Positions 31,709 through 40,929 of a stretch of 64,000 nucleotides of DNA are shown piece by piece. The stretch spans positions 36,285-100,284 of IMG/VR virus record IMGVR_UViG_3300035670_000083. One strand, given 5' to 3'. How positions within the stretch are numbered: position 1 is the stretch's first letter; every line of letters begins with the position of its first letter. This DNA is from a virus. The notes beneath the pieces were generated by a model that was not told the origin of the DNA, ran no database searches, and saw only the letters and a list, made by a program, of their open reading frames with translations. The translations under genes and the position numbers were made by a program.

Positions 31709-32621
31709 GAATAACGAAAATACCCGACGCTCCGTTGGGAAATGTCATATCAGTGCGGACCTCCACACCGCACGAATAACATTGTTTTTTCAATTCTTTT
31801 ATTCCGAAAGTCATTTTACTGACAGCAGAATTAAGAAATTGAAATGAGATATCATCCATTTGTTGAAATTCTTTCAACTTTGATTTGATACCATCGTTTG
31901 TAATTGAAGATCTTCCAACTAACATAAATGGAATTATTTTCAAGAAAGCCAGATTAGGTTGTCTTTTTTCTTGATTTTCTTTGATAATATAATCAGCAAA
32001 TGCTTTTTGTATTCCAATATTTGGTGGAGTTAATTCAAATTCTTTATCATTTTTAGTGTTGAATATGAATGTTCCTCTGCTTGAATTATAGAATCTATCA
32101 AGTTTTTCATCAATTTGGTGAAAAGAGAAGTTTTCTCTTTTTAATTCGACTGAATTCTCGGCCCCACAAGAACAAGTCACATTGACTGCTAATGCGTTTC
32201 CTTTTTGGAAAGTAAGTTCTCTAATAAGGAAAATTGCATAAAGTCTATCTTGATCTTTCAAATCTAAATAAGATCCCATTTTACCATCTTGGTATTTTAT
32301 TCTTACACAAGCTTGTAACATATCATTCATCTTTTCAACGATATCATAGAAATTATTATCATCTACCATTGCATAAGCTTGAATTTCTTTTACTTGTGCT
32401 GCTCTTACCATTAGAAGTGTTCCTTTTGGATAAAATTTACCACAAGGTAATTCTTTTATATCAAAACTAAGGAATTGAAGATCTTCAACTCTTGAAGTAG
32501 TATTTTTATTTGTCATTGCATCGAAAATATCATTTTCTTCAGTGATATTTTGTTTCGATGATTCAACTTCTTGAATGTGTTGTTTTAGGTAGTCTTCTGG
32601 GGACATATTTTCATTAGGCAT
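31677..32621 (-). CDS. gp26: T4 gp26-like baseplate hub protein
   Basis: A 314-residue protein. The core resembles the T4 baseplate (gp26-type) family: LSFDIKELPCGKFYPKGTLLMVRAAQVKEIQAYAMVDD, then a short Cys pair (CSCGAENSVEL) and later CYSCGVEVRTDMTFP, which together look like a zinc ribbon. gp26 is part of the hub at the tail tip. The N-terminal 50 residues are acidic and probably disordered. It overlaps a small downstream gene in another frame. The family call is by pattern, the position among tail genes agrees. Confidence 0.65.
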   Translation of the reverse strand: MPNENMSPEDYLKQHIQEVESSKQNITEENDIFDAMTNKNTTSRVEDLQFLSFDIKELPCGKFYPKGTLLMVRAAQVKEIQAYAMVDDNNFYDIVEKMNDMLQACVRIKYQDGKMGSYLDLKDQDRLYAIFLIRELTFQKGNALAVNVTCSCGAENSVELKRENFSFHQIDEKLDRFYNSSRGTFIFNTKNDKEFELTPPNIGIQKAFADYIIKENQEKRQPNLAFLKIIPFMLVGRSSITNDGIKSKLKEFQQMDDISFQFLNSAVSKMTFGIKELKKQCYSCGVEVRTDMTFPNGASGIFVIHDAFETFIKE

Positions 32622-32694
32622 ATTATTTGAATTATTTTTTATGCAGTATATATAGTTATATTTTTTTTCTCTTGTTAGTTTAATATATAAGTTT

Positions 32695-33324
32695 ATGGTT
32701 TATATAAAATTATTTGAAAAATTTCAACAAGATGATACTATTCCTGTTGAATTTCATTCAGATTTTAAAAAATTGGAAAAACTTATAAAGAGTAAGAACT
32801 TCAAAGAAGTTAAGAAATTGTTAAGAAAATTCAAAGTTTCATCTAAAAGTGATTATAAGGATTCTATCTTTTTCAAAACTGAATTTCCTTCTGAAGAATT
32901 GGAGAAAAAATCAAAAGTTAAAAATTTATCAAAAAAATGGAAATTGCCATTCAATTTCAATGAGGAAGAATTAGAGAACCTTATTGGAATTTTCATAGAA
33001 GATGAGAAAGTAACTGATATTTTCTTTAAAGAGATTGTAAAGTTGAATCCACAATTAGAAATTTTTAATGATATAAATTTTAAAGAAGGAGATTATTATC
33101 CTAAGAATAATGTTATTGGAGGTGTTTGTTCCAGGTTTAATTTGAGAGATATTTTAGATTTTGTTGATAATAGGAGAAGTATAGATTATGTAGAAGATGG
33201 TAATTATATTTTCAAATCTATTGATGATTTTTACTCGAACATTTATAATTCGGTAAAGAAAAGTGTTAAAGATATAGGATATTTTCCTTCACCTTACACA
33301 TTGATAAAGATTTTAGATAGGTGA
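32695..33324 (+). CDS. tagged hypothetical protein
   Basis: A 209-residue protein starting MVYIKLFEKFQQDD, a variant of the N-terminal tag. The body is basic then acidic and helical (KKLEKLIKSKNFKEVKKLL, EEELENLIGIFIEDEKV), ending FPSPYTLIKILDR. No family is recognised. The TTTAATATATAAG box overlaps the ATG region within 7 nt, the near-leaderless arrangement typical of tagged genes. Confidence 0.65.
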   Translation: MVYIKLFEKFQQDDTIPVEFHSDFKKLEKLIKSKNFKEVKKLLRKFKVSSKSDYKDSIFFKTEFPSEELEKKSKVKNLSKKWKLPFNFNEEELENLIGIFIEDEKVTDIFFKEIVKLNPQLEIFNDINFKEGDYYPKNNVIGGVCSRFNLRDILDFVDNRRSIDYVEDGNYIFKSIDDFYSNIYNSVKKSVKDIGYFPSPYTLIKILDR

Positions 33325-33432
33325 TATTAGAAAAAATTGACTTTTTATTTATTATATATACTTTGTATGAGTGTTAAATATGAGCAAGAGACATATTTAG
33401 TATTAATATATATTAAAAAATAACTTAATGAT

Positions 33433-34059
33433 ATGCCATTACCACATTTTACTCAACTTAACATGACGGGTTCACCTGGCGGTCCAGGTACTCAGCCACA
33501 AGAACCGGTTTATAAGAATTTGTTTGAAATAACTTTTATTCTACCAACAATTTTACAAGCACAGGGTAGAGATCCTGTTCTTTTATTACAACAGGCATTG
33601 AAAGTTAATTTGTCAAATACAAATAAAACTTTAGAGACTACAAAACAAAGATTCAAGTATTCTGAAAGAGCTTTCATCAAGGCTGGTCCTGGAGATACAA
33701 CCGCAGATCTTAACATAGACTTTGAGGTTAATGTTAATAATCAAGGATCTATGGAGGTTTGGAATACATTAAGAGCTTGGTACGATCTAGCTTGGAATTC
33801 TCAGAATGGATATCTTCATTATAAGGCTGATACTATTGGTACTATCGTTGTAAATCAACATGATAAGAAAGGATTGGTTCTAAGAAGGGTAACATATCAG
33901 AACTGTCAATTATTAGATGTGGGTGGATTTGGTGATTTAGAATGGGCTCAATCTGGTGACATTGAAAGAGTAAGTACTAAATTCATAGCAGATTACTGGG
34001 TTGATGAGTACATTGACAATAACTTTACAATTGCTCCTCCATTTGTGGCTGGTTATTAA
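33433..34059 (+). CDS. gp19: tail tube protein
   Basis: A 208-residue tail tube protein of T4 gp19 type. Seen: VYKNLFEITFILPTILQ, FKYSERAFIKAGPGDTTADL, the WNTLRAWYDLAWNSQNG helix and the terminal ADYWVDEYIDNNF, in the order expected for the tube fold. Tube hexamers stack inside the sheath and carry DNA. Its promoter box (ATTAATATATA) lies about 20 nt upstream, and a strong terminator follows, so it is expressed as a single-gene unit, in keeping with the high copy number. Confidence 0.9.
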   Translation: MPLPHFTQLNMTGSPGGPGTQPQEPVYKNLFEITFILPTILQAQGRDPVLLLQQALKVNLSNTNKTLETTKQRFKYSERAFIKAGPGDTTADLNIDFEVNVNNQGSMEVWNTLRAWYDLAWNSQNGYLHYKADTIGTIVVNQHDKKGLVLRRVTYQNCQLLDVGGFGDLEWAQSGDIERVSTKFIADYWVDEYIDNNFTIAPPFVAGY

Positions 34060-34077
34060 AATTGATTATTTTAATTT

Positions 34078-34110
34078 AAAAACCGATAATTTTTATTATC
34101 GGTTTTTTTT
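34078..34110 (+). terminator. intrinsic terminator after tail tube
   Basis: AAAAACCGATAAT pairs with ATTATCGGTTTTTTTT around a TTTT loop. A TATATATAG box for the next gene starts immediately after. Confidence 0.9.
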
Positions 34111-34121
34111 ATATATAGAAC

Positions 34122-34835
34122 ATGAGATATTTGAGTTTATATGGTAATTTTATAAAGAGTAAAATTCTTCTTGAGAACTTCACATTAGATGATTTAGAAA
34201 TGCCTATGTCAAATTTTCTTGATGACTACAATAGTAATATTTCAAATATTCAAAACTTTAATCTCGTTGTGTTGAAAAATCATACAGATACATTAAGACA
34301 CATTTATAATTTGTTTAGATATGATAAAAATTTTGAAAAACTAGATGAAACATTTTTCTCAAATTTAGAAGAAATAGAAAGCGATAAATTGAGAAAAACT
34401 CCTGGATATATTAATCAAAATATAATTTTCACTTCTTCTGATCATCATATAGATATACATATACAAGATAAAATTTATTATGAATATCTTGTTGATCACA
34501 TATATTCATTAATAAAAGAAGAAAGAATAAAATACTATCCGATAGTTAAAGTTGATTTTGATGGAATTAAAATGTTTACAGAGACTAAGGAATTTAAAGA
34601 TTTTAAAGAATCATTGAAATCTATTTTTTATCAGACCGGATTAAGACCGATAGGACACGCTTGGTATGAAGATTATTTAGATGAGGATGATGAAGAAAAA
34701 ATATATCATTTATTTTTTACTGAAGAGTTGATTTTCATAGATTGTGATTCTGATGAAGAATATAAAAATCTTTATAAGATATTTAATTTCAAAGAGGATC
34801 AGGCGGGTAAAGAGTTTTTTGAAATTTTCATTTAA
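34122..34835 (+). CDS. tagged hypothetical protein
   Basis: A 237-residue protein starting MRYLSLYGNFIKSKILLE, a tag variant. The body is acidic and mixed alpha/beta (IIFTSSDHHIDIHIQDKIYYEYL, GLRPIGHAWYEDYLDEDDEEK). No family is recognised. It begins 3-4 nt after a TATATATAG box and is followed by two further tagged genes with little spacing, so the three form one operon. Confidence 0.65.
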   Translation: MRYLSLYGNFIKSKILLENFTLDDLEMPMSNFLDDYNSNISNIQNFNLVVLKNHTDTLRHIYNLFRYDKNFEKLDETFFSNLEEIESDKLRKTPGYINQNIIFTSSDHHIDIHIQDKIYYEYLVDHIYSLIKEERIKYYPIVKVDFDGIKMFTETKEFKDFKESLKSIFYQTGLRPIGHAWYEDYLDEDDEEKIYHLFFTEELIFIDCDSDEEYKNLYKIFNFKEDQAGKEFFEIFI

Positions 34836-34845
34836 TATATACAAT

Positions 34846-35277
34846 ATGAAGTATATAAAAAAATTTGAAAAATTTAATAAAATTAATGAAGAATTCATAG
34901 GATTTGTAGCTGGTGCTGCTCTCTGGGCAATCTATTACATTCTTATAGGTAGAAAATATCCTTTTCTTTCATATAACTTTTTTGAGAATATAAAAAGATG
35001 GTATCAGTTAAGTAAAGTTGTTAAAAAGTACGATAAATTATTGAAAGAATTAGATTCTCAATTCAAAGGAGATCCAGAATTAGAATCTTTTTATAGTGAA
35101 ATTAAAAAACTCGGACATAATTCTATTGGAAGTCAAATTCAAACTAAGCCTGGTGTTTATGTTGATGATTTAAAAGATTATATTTTGAGTAATGTTTCTC
35201 AAGATATTAAATCTGAATTTGAAGAGATGTTAGAAGAGATGAAAGAAGAGATAAATCAAATAGTTCCAAATTTGTAA
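34846..35277 (+). CDS. tagged small protein with a membrane segment
   Basis: A 143-residue protein. I placed the start at ATG 34846, because the tag MKYIKKFEKFNKINE begins there and a TTTAATATATA box lies just upstream; an ORF from 34744 would run out of frame through the preceding gene. Residues about 17-35 (FIGFVAGAALWAIYYILIG) are one membrane helix. The rest is charged and helical, ending EMLEEMKEEINQIV. I-N-E at the end of the tag suits gp21-type cleavage. Unknown function. Confidence 0.65.
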   Translation: MKYIKKFEKFNKINEEFIGFVAGAALWAIYYILIGRKYPFLSYNFFENIKRWYQLSKVVKKYDKLLKELDSQFKGDPELESFYSEIKKLGHNSIGSQIQTKPGVYVDDLKDYILSNVSQDIKSEFEEMLEEMKEEINQIVPNL

Positions 35278-35280
35278 AAC

Positions 35281-36396
35281 ATGAGATATTTAAAAACATA
35301 TGAGAATTTTGAACAACCCGAAGGAACAGGAACAGAAAGCTCTTGGGAAGTTGAAATAGATGGCAATCCTGTAAAGGTAACATTAACTGAGTTGATAGAT
35401 TATATTGATGGTGTTGTTGAGATTGATCCTAATGAAATTAAAGAATTACTTATAGATACTGATAGAGATCCAAAAAGAGTAGATGCGGCGGATTTAGATT
35501 ATCCGATTATTTTAAGTATGAAAAATGGTGAATATAAGAATATAATAGATGGACAGCACAGAGTTGTAAAAGCTTTAAAAGATGAGGTTCCTTTAAAAGC
35601 AAAAATTTTAAATCTTGATGATGCTCCTGAAAAGTATAGAAAAATATTTGATTCAAAATCAAATGAAAGTTATTTTAATTTATATCTTGATTCTAAAATA
35701 GGAGTAGATGAACTTATCAATAGTTTAGAATTAAGAATTGATGAGAATATAATTTCTAATTTTAAGTCTTTTATTGATAAGGGTAAGAAATTAACAGAAG
35801 AATCTATAAATAAGATATTAGGATGGATATCTAAACAACTTGAAGTTGAATCTTATATTTTTGATAAAATTATTGAAAATTTAAAAAAGGTAGGTAGTAA
35901 AATCATAGAACTTTTATTGGCAGTTTTAAAAAGAATAAAAGATTTTAAAGATAAACATCCTAAAATATTCAAAGCGATTGTAATTATTCTTACTATAGTT
36001 ATTATTATACTTATATCTGCGGTTGTTGCTTATTCACAAACCACTGGTCAACCTGTGAGTATTGAGGAATTCGGTATAAACTCAGAGATGTTAGATGCGA
36101 TGATAGGATTCTCATCTCAGTATAAGTTAGATCCAAAAATACAAGCAGCATTGGTTGACTTAAAAGATGGATCAATTGATTTAGATTGGAATAATGTTGA
36201 GACATCTAAATCATATATTGAATCAATAAGAAAATCAATGATATCTATGAAAGATGAGGAATATTTTTGGCATAGATTCAGTAATTGGATTGAAATAGGT
36301 GAAAAATATGTTGATGTAATTCACAAAAAAGTTACAATGGTTGGACAAGATTCAAGTTTTCAAAGTGATACTTATAGTTTTTATACAAAAAAATAG
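35281..36396 (+). CDS. tagged protein with ParB/Srx-like domain and membrane segment
   Basis: A 371-residue protein. Tag MRYLKTYENFE, then at about 80-115 YPIILSMKNGEYKNIIDGQH and HRVVKALKDEVPLKAKIL: the 'xxDGxHRxxKA' box of the ParB/sulfiredoxin-like fold, which binds nucleotides in ParB, DndB and related proteins. A helical region follows (about 150-220), then a membrane helix at about 225-250 (AIVIILTIVIIILISAVVA) and a C-terminal domain ending YSFYTKK. The start lies 3 nt after the previous stop. The combination of tag, nucleotide-binding-like fold and membrane segment is unusual. Function is unknown. Confidence 0.65.
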   Translation: MRYLKTYENFEQPEGTGTESSWEVEIDGNPVKVTLTELIDYIDGVVEIDPNEIKELLIDTDRDPKRVDAADLDYPIILSMKNGEYKNIIDGQHRVVKALKDEVPLKAKILNLDDAPEKYRKIFDSKSNESYFNLYLDSKIGVDELINSLELRIDENIISNFKSFIDKGKKLTEESINKILGWISKQLEVESYIFDKIIENLKKVGSKIIELLLAVLKRIKDFKDKHPKIFKAIVIILTIVIIILISAVVAYSQTTGQPVSIEEFGINSEMLDAMIGFSSQYKLDPKIQAALVDLKDGSIDLDWNNVETSKSYIESIRKSMISMKDEEYFWHRFSNWIEIGEKYVDVIHKKVTMVGQDSSFQSDTYSFYTKK

Positions 36397-36480
36397 AACA
36401 ACAATCATTTAATTTCATATAAACTAAATAAAAATTATGTAGTTTTTCTGCTCATATTTTACAAAAAATAATTTTAAAAT

Positions 36481-37593
36481 TTGAAAGTTTATATGATTAC
36501 AGACACTCATTTTGGTGTCTATTTGAACAATTTAGATAAGTGGCAAAACATGATGGAATCAACTTTTTATGAGTTTGTTATTCCATTTTTGAAAAAAAAT
36601 GTTCAGGAAGGTGATATACTAATACATTTAGGTGATTTATTTGACAATAGAACTAGTATTCCCATAATAACTTTAAATAAGGTAGAAAAAATTCTCAAAG
36701 AAATAAGTCAGATTTTACCAATACATATGATTGTTGGTAATCACGATTTGTTTAATAAAGGTAGTAATGAGGTAAATTCAGTTAGATTATTTTCATACAT
36801 ATCTGATAATATCTACGTTTATGAAAAGACACACACGTTAGAAATATTTGATAAGAAATTAGTTCTTATGCCTTGGGTTGAAAAAAGGTTAGATATGATA
36901 AATGAGATTAAAAATAATTCTGGAGATTATTTATTCTGTCATTCTGATTTAAATGGTTGTAGGATGCACTTGAACTCAGTTGCTCATAGAAATCCAGATA
37001 AGATTGATGTTGATGAGTTTAGAAAATTTAAAAGAGTTTTTTCAGGACACATACACATAAGACAAGTCAGTGATAATTTTGAATTTATAGGATCATTATA
37101 TCAAATGGATAGAAATGATATAGGTGATAAAAAAGGTATAACAGTATTGGATTTAATTAACGGTGAAGTTGAGTTTGTAGAAAATACATATTCGCCTACT
37201 TTTAGAAAATTCACCGTAAAAGAAGAAGATGATGTAGAAAAACTAGAACTCATTAAAGATTCTAAAGATTACATTGATTTGGTTATCTCCAATAATTTGC
37301 TTGTTAATGATAGGAAGTTAAGAAGAAAGTTAGAAACTCTTTTAGAGGTAGGTAGTTTTACCTCTGTTGAGTATTTAGATGATATAGTTTCTGAAGATGC
37401 GTCTGAGAAAGAAGAAGAACTAACTCAAGAAGAGTTAGAGATATCGATACACTTAGACTATAAAGAGTTTATTTCAAATTATATTAAGAATCAAAATTAT
37501 GATAATGATAAGTTCAGAGGTGGTGTATTAGGTGAGTTCAATGAAATTATCAGAATTTATAATGAAAATTATAAATCTAAATCTGATACTTAA
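36481..37593 (+). CDS. gp47: gp47-like (SbcD/Mre11 type) nuclease subunit
   Basis: A 370-residue calcineurin-like phosphoesterase. Motifs in order: ITDTHFG (about 6-12), HLGDLFDNR, MIVGNHDLFN, FCHSDLNG and FSGHIHIRQ, the metal ligands of SbcD/Mre11. gp47 with its ATPase partner gp46 processes DNA ends for recombination and degrades host DNA; gp46 is not in this window. The start is TTG at 36481 (MKVYMITDTHFG), since the next ATG would drop the first strand. The C-terminal 100 residues are acidic and specific to this phage. It converges on the 37590 gene with a 4 nt overlap. Confidence 0.9.
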   Translation: MKVYMITDTHFGVYLNNLDKWQNMMESTFYEFVIPFLKKNVQEGDILIHLGDLFDNRTSIPIITLNKVEKILKEISQILPIHMIVGNHDLFNKGSNEVNSVRLFSYISDNIYVYEKTHTLEIFDKKLVLMPWVEKRLDMINEIKNNSGDYLFCHSDLNGCRMHLNSVAHRNPDKIDVDEFRKFKRVFSGHIHIRQVSDNFEFIGSLYQMDRNDIGDKKGITVLDLINGEVEFVENTYSPTFRKFTVKEEDDVEKLELIKDSKDYIDLVISNNLLVNDRKLRRKLETLLEVGSFTSVEYLDDIVSEDASEKEEELTQEELEISIHLDYKEFISNYIKNQNYDNDKFRGGVLGEFNEIIRIYNENYKSKSDT

Positions 37594-38117
37594 TCTTCTA
37601 AGTCTCCATCATAACCTTCATCATTATTTATTTCAAAGCATATTCTTAGTGTTTCTAGATCCATGCCGAAGGTAACATCTAAGCAATTTGAAAATTCCTT
37701 CAATCTTGGTGTGGTTTTATTTAAAAGAACTGAGAAAAGTTCAACTATTTTCTTTTGTGCTCTAATTGAATCATCTATTGCTAATTTTGCTTTTTCCAAT
37801 TTTGATATTTGATATTCTATATTTGGTATAGTATCTGGATAACCTTCATCATTTATTGATTCAGGTGAATCATAATCTGGAATTATATCCATTAGATAGT
37901 TATAAGAGAATGAGATATCCTCAGGGTAAATATCTAAGTTTAAAGGTGGTAAATTAACATGACAATCAAAAAATGGATCTTCTTCATTTGAATAGTCATG
38001 AAATGATAATTCAATATTTGAAAATTGATCTTCAATATCTACTTCTAAAATTAATTTAAAATCTTCGAAATCTAACTCTTGAGATATATTTTCATTGAAT
38101 TTTTTCAAATGTTTCAT
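37590..38117 (-). CDS. tagged hypothetical protein
   Basis: A 175-residue acidic protein starting MKHLKKFNENISQE, with a tag whose end I-S-Q-E suits cleavage. The body has many Asp, Glu and Ser residues (HDYSNEEDPFFDCHVN, FSYNYLMDIIPDYDS) and a helical C-terminal half. Its ATG overlaps the stop of the preceding gene by 4 nt (ATGA), as do the next pair, so genes 40876 to 37590 form one translationally coupled minus-strand operon. Confidence 0.65.
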   Translation of the reverse strand: MKHLKKFNENISQELDFEDFKLILEVDIEDQFSNIELSFHDYSNEEDPFFDCHVNLPPLNLDIYPEDISFSYNYLMDIIPDYDSPESINDEGYPDTIPNIEYQISKLEKAKLAIDDSIRAQKKIVELFSVLLNKTTPRLKEFSNCLDVTFGMDLETLRICFEINNDEGYDGDLED

Positions 38118-38380
38118 AGTTTTATCAATTTAATTTTTAAGTCACCATTTCCTTTAATTAGTCTATGATAAACTCCTTTTGGTATATATATTTTTTCTTT
38201 TATCAATTTTGGCAATTCATTATCAAGTTGAATTCTCCAATTTGTTTCACCGATTGGTGATATTATACGATCTTCTTTATCGCGATGCCACATAAAATCA
38301 ACTGAGTCGGTTTCATGTTTGAATACTCTTATGAATTCATTTCCTTTAATATGTTCTTCTTCGAATGGTAGTTTCATCAT
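38114..38380 (-). CDS. small cupin-like phage protein
   Basis: An 88-residue protein. FMWHRDKEDRIISPIG and NWRIQLDNELP, with IYIPKGVYHRLIKGNGDLKI, give the 'WHxDxxxR...Q.D....P......PxGxxHR...G.G.L' pattern of small cupins seen in T4-type phages and related to metal-binding beta-barrel enzymes. The two histidines and the glutamate would be metal ligands. The substrate is unknown. It overlaps both neighbours by 4 nt. It has no tag. Confidence 0.65.
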   Translation of the reverse strand: MMKLPFEEEHIKGNEFIRVFKHETDSVDFMWHRDKEDRIISPIGETNWRIQLDNELPKLIKEKIYIPKGVYHRLIKGNGDLKIKLIKL

Positions 38381-38847
38381 ATAAGTTCTTTATTGAAGTC
38401 ATGATCGTATAGTTTACTAAAATCACTATCTGTTGCTATTAGTGCTGGACTACCTTCCATTTCGGCATAAAAAACATTTATTTGTTCTTTTGTACCATCA
38501 GGATTGGTTTTTATTAACCAAGTTTTAGCAATTCTTGATTCATTCGGAAACTCAAGTTTATTAGAAAATAATTTCCATGGTGTTTTAGCCAATCCAAAAA
38601 GGATATTTCGTTTGGATTGATCTAACATCTTTACTGCTTCAGTTCCATCTTCAGGAGTTATAAAGTAATATTTGCCTCTCAATCTTGGTGTGTATTCGTG
38701 TATTGCTTGTGATACATCTGCTCCGGCATCACCAAATTCTTTATCTATTTTCCAAAGGCTCCTTAACTCAGGCATTTTTGCTCTTGGGTATAATCCACGT
38801 ACTTTCAATTCTTCGTTTAGAAATGTATTAAAATTTAATATTTTCAT
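38377..38847 (-). CDS. tagged hypothetical protein
   Basis: A 156-residue protein with tag MKILNFNTFLNEEL, the L-N-E site being ideal for gp21-type cleavage. The body (GLYPRAKMPELRSLWKIDKE, YYFITPEDGTEAVKMLDQSK, NILFGLAKTPWKLFSNK) looks like a compact alpha/beta domain; no family is recognised. It is coupled by a 4-nt overlap to the cupin-like gene and preceded by the gene at 38866. Confidence 0.65.
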   Translation of the reverse strand: MKILNFNTFLNEELKVRGLYPRAKMPELRSLWKIDKEFGDAGADVSQAIHEYTPRLRGKYYFITPEDGTEAVKMLDQSKRNILFGLAKTPWKLFSNKLEFPNESRIAKTWLIKTNPDGTKEQINVFYAEMEGSPALIATDSDFSKLYDHDFNKELI

Positions 38848-38865
38848 TTTTAACTTTTTTTTTAT

Positions 38866-39540
38866 TTACCAGTAGCCGGGATAGGTACGTCCGCCAAATA
38901 AATGCGCAAATTTATTCAAGCGACACGCCCAGTACCCTGGTTTTGTTTTATCTTTCTTTAAGTGACATTTATGGCGGGCGGCAAATTTCTTTCTAGCTTC
39001 TGGATCTGAAACTTTAGCAGATAGTCCACCTTTAACATCACCAAAGGTTACTTTTTTGATATTCTTGGTTTTTGGATCTCTTACATATACATAATACTTT
39101 TTACCACTTCCAGTATTTCTTTTGGGGTAGTTTAATTTTACTTTTTTCCCCTTATACTCAGCGGATTCTAATAAACTTTCAATATTTTCAAATGGTATAT
39201 CCAAAGGAACCATTTTACCTTCATACATTGCAAACTCACCTAAATCTGTATTTTCGAATATATTTTTATCATCTTCTGATAATAATTCTGTGAAATTTTT
39301 TGCTTCTGATATCAATTCAAGGAAAGCTTCAGATCCTGGTCTGAAAACATTATCTAAAATTGATATTTTATTTTCTAAGTGAAACTTTAGATTTTCCGAA
39401 GGATTGAATCCGAATTCAGAGAATTTCTTAATACTTTTTATTTGTTTTTCAATTTCTTTTTCATCTGTTTTTACCACAGGTGTATATGAAGTCAGATCAT
39501 TGAAATCTTCTATATTAAATGTTTTTTCATTTTCTTTCAC
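38866..39540 (-). CDS. phage protein with conserved Cys-containing C-terminal domain
   Basis: A 224-residue protein. The C-terminal 85 residues, KKYYVYVRDPKTKNIKKVTFG, DVKGGLSAKVSDPEARKKFA, ARHKCHLKKDKTKPGYWACR, form a domain found in many T4-type phages of other hosts, often annotated only as structural. The spaced Cys and His (ARHKC...WACR) may bind metal. The N-terminal half is acidic and helical. Its ATG lies in the last 14 nt of the upstream ATPase gene. A virion role is likely; the precise function is not known to me. Confidence 0.65.
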   Translation of the reverse strand: MKENEKTFNIEDFNDLTSYTPVVKTDEKEIEKQIKSIKKFSEFGFNPSENLKFHLENKISILDNVFRPGSEAFLELISEAKNFTELLSEDDKNIFENTDLGEFAMYEGKMVPLDIPFENIESLLESAEYKGKKVKLNYPKRNTGSGKKYYVYVRDPKTKNIKKVTFGDVKGGLSAKVSDPEARKKFAARHKCHLKKDKTKPGYWACRLNKFAHLFGGRTYPGYW

Positions 39541-40876
39541 GTTTGATCAAGTAATTTTTTATAAGAAGTTTCCAGGCTTCTTCTTTTTCGCCTCCAATTT
39601 CAATTATTTCATCATTACCTGCTCTTAAATTTATAGAGTGTATCAAAGTTCTGATATTTAGATCGAATTTGACTGGAAATGTTTCTGTAACATAAATCAG
39701 ATAATTTAAAGCCTCATTCTTAATATCATCATCAAGTTCTGGTGATATTTTCTTCATTATTTGCCTCATTCTATCATAAAGTTCTGATTTTGATAGATTC
39801 ACATCTACGTGTAAAGATCTTGAGAGAATAGCTTTATCGAATTTAGATTCAGGTAAATTAGATATAAAAATTATTTGTCCTTTGAATTGGAATTTATTTG
39901 GCAATTTACTTGGATCCTCTTCATACTTTTGTTGTATTTCTTCATCTGACATTCCAAATGAGTCAAATGTATTTCCTTTGGTATGTTTAGCAATTTCTCT
40001 TACTTTATAAGTATCTAATGCTCCTTTCAATATATTAACAGAGTTAATTTCCGAGAAAACAGCATCACAATCATCAAAAATTATCAATTTATTTCTATGT
40101 TTAAATAAAATTTCATACAATCCAGCAGTAGTGATTGTTCCAGTTGATGTGTAATAATCAGCATTTTCTATGAAATGTATATTAGTTAATGTTTCTTTCA
40201 CGGTTGCTGTTTTACCTACACCAGCTTGTCCAGATATTATCAAAGAATTACTTCTTTTGTAAGCTACTTGTTTTGTATAAAGTTCAATAGATTTAAAAAT
40301 GTCTAATTGTAAATTTTTCATTTTTATATCATCACTTTCAAGTTTTCTAGATTCGTCTGATGCGATTGCTGCTCTTAATCTATCAATTTGTGTTTTGATT
40401 TTTTCTTGGCTTGATGGTTTTCTGGACCTACTCAATTTTAATTCAAGTTCTTTTAACCTTTCATCACTATCATTTTCCTGTAATACTTCTTGTTTGGATA
40501 ATTCTATGAATGATTCAGGATTTTTAAAGAATTCTACAATTTGTGGAAGTGATTTAACAACGGAATTCTCTTCTAAAAAAAGCGTATAATTTGGATTTGA
40601 TTCAAATGTAAATTCATTCCATAAATCAATTGAGTGTATCTCACTTCTTAAATCATTTTCTAACCAATTTAATCTAATAGCAGTATTCTCAAATAAACTT
40701 AAAAAAAGTTGTCCATTAAGTATTACATCATATTTTTTTATTTCGAATATTTCATGATAAGGATAAAATTGAACACCAATATTTCTTTCTAAGTAATATA
40801 TTATTTTTCCTATTGCTTTTTCTTTATCAGAACTTTTGAAGGCTTCTAAAAACATTTCATACTTTTTATAGATCAT
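39527..40876 (-). CDS. tagged AAA+ ATPase
   Basis: A 449-residue protein. The tag MIYKKYEMFLEAF ends in F-L-E followed by Ala, an ideal gp21-type site. The AAA+ domain follows from about 185: Walker A SGQAGVGKT (215-223), Walker B KLIIFDDCDAVF, sensor-like GQIIFISNLPES, and an arginine finger candidate in KAILSRSLHVDVN. Between tag and ATPase is a helical region (about 60-180). It resembles single-stranded phage AAA proteins of unknown role. If packaged, this would be an injected ATPase. It is the first gene of a coupled minus-strand operon. Confidence 0.8.
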   Translation of the reverse strand: MIYKKYEMFLEAFKSSDKEKAIGKIIYYLERNIGVQFYPYHEIFEIKKYDVILNGQLFLSLFENTAIRLNWLENDLRSEIHSIDLWNEFTFESNPNYTLFLEENSVVKSLPQIVEFFKNPESFIELSKQEVLQENDSDERLKELELKLSRSRKPSSQEKIKTQIDRLRAAIASDESRKLESDDIKMKNLQLDIFKSIELYTKQVAYKRSNSLIISGQAGVGKTATVKETLTNIHFIENADYYTSTGTITTAGLYEILFKHRNKLIIFDDCDAVFSEINSVNILKGALDTYKVREIAKHTKGNTFDSFGMSDEEIQQKYEEDPSKLPNKFQFKGQIIFISNLPESKFDKAILSRSLHVDVNLSKSELYDRMRQIMKKISPELDDDIKNEALNYLIYVTETFPVKFDLNIRTLIHSINLRAGNDEIIEIGGEKEEAWKLLIKNYLIKRERK

Positions 40877-40929
40877 AATAAAATTAGTTATTTGTCTTAT
40901 ATATTAAGTTAATAACCGAGAAACTTTAA

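Noticed and set aside
34744-34845. Upstream start at 34744 for the tagged membrane protein
   Set aside because: It overlaps the previous gene out of frame; the tag and promoter box place the start at 34846.
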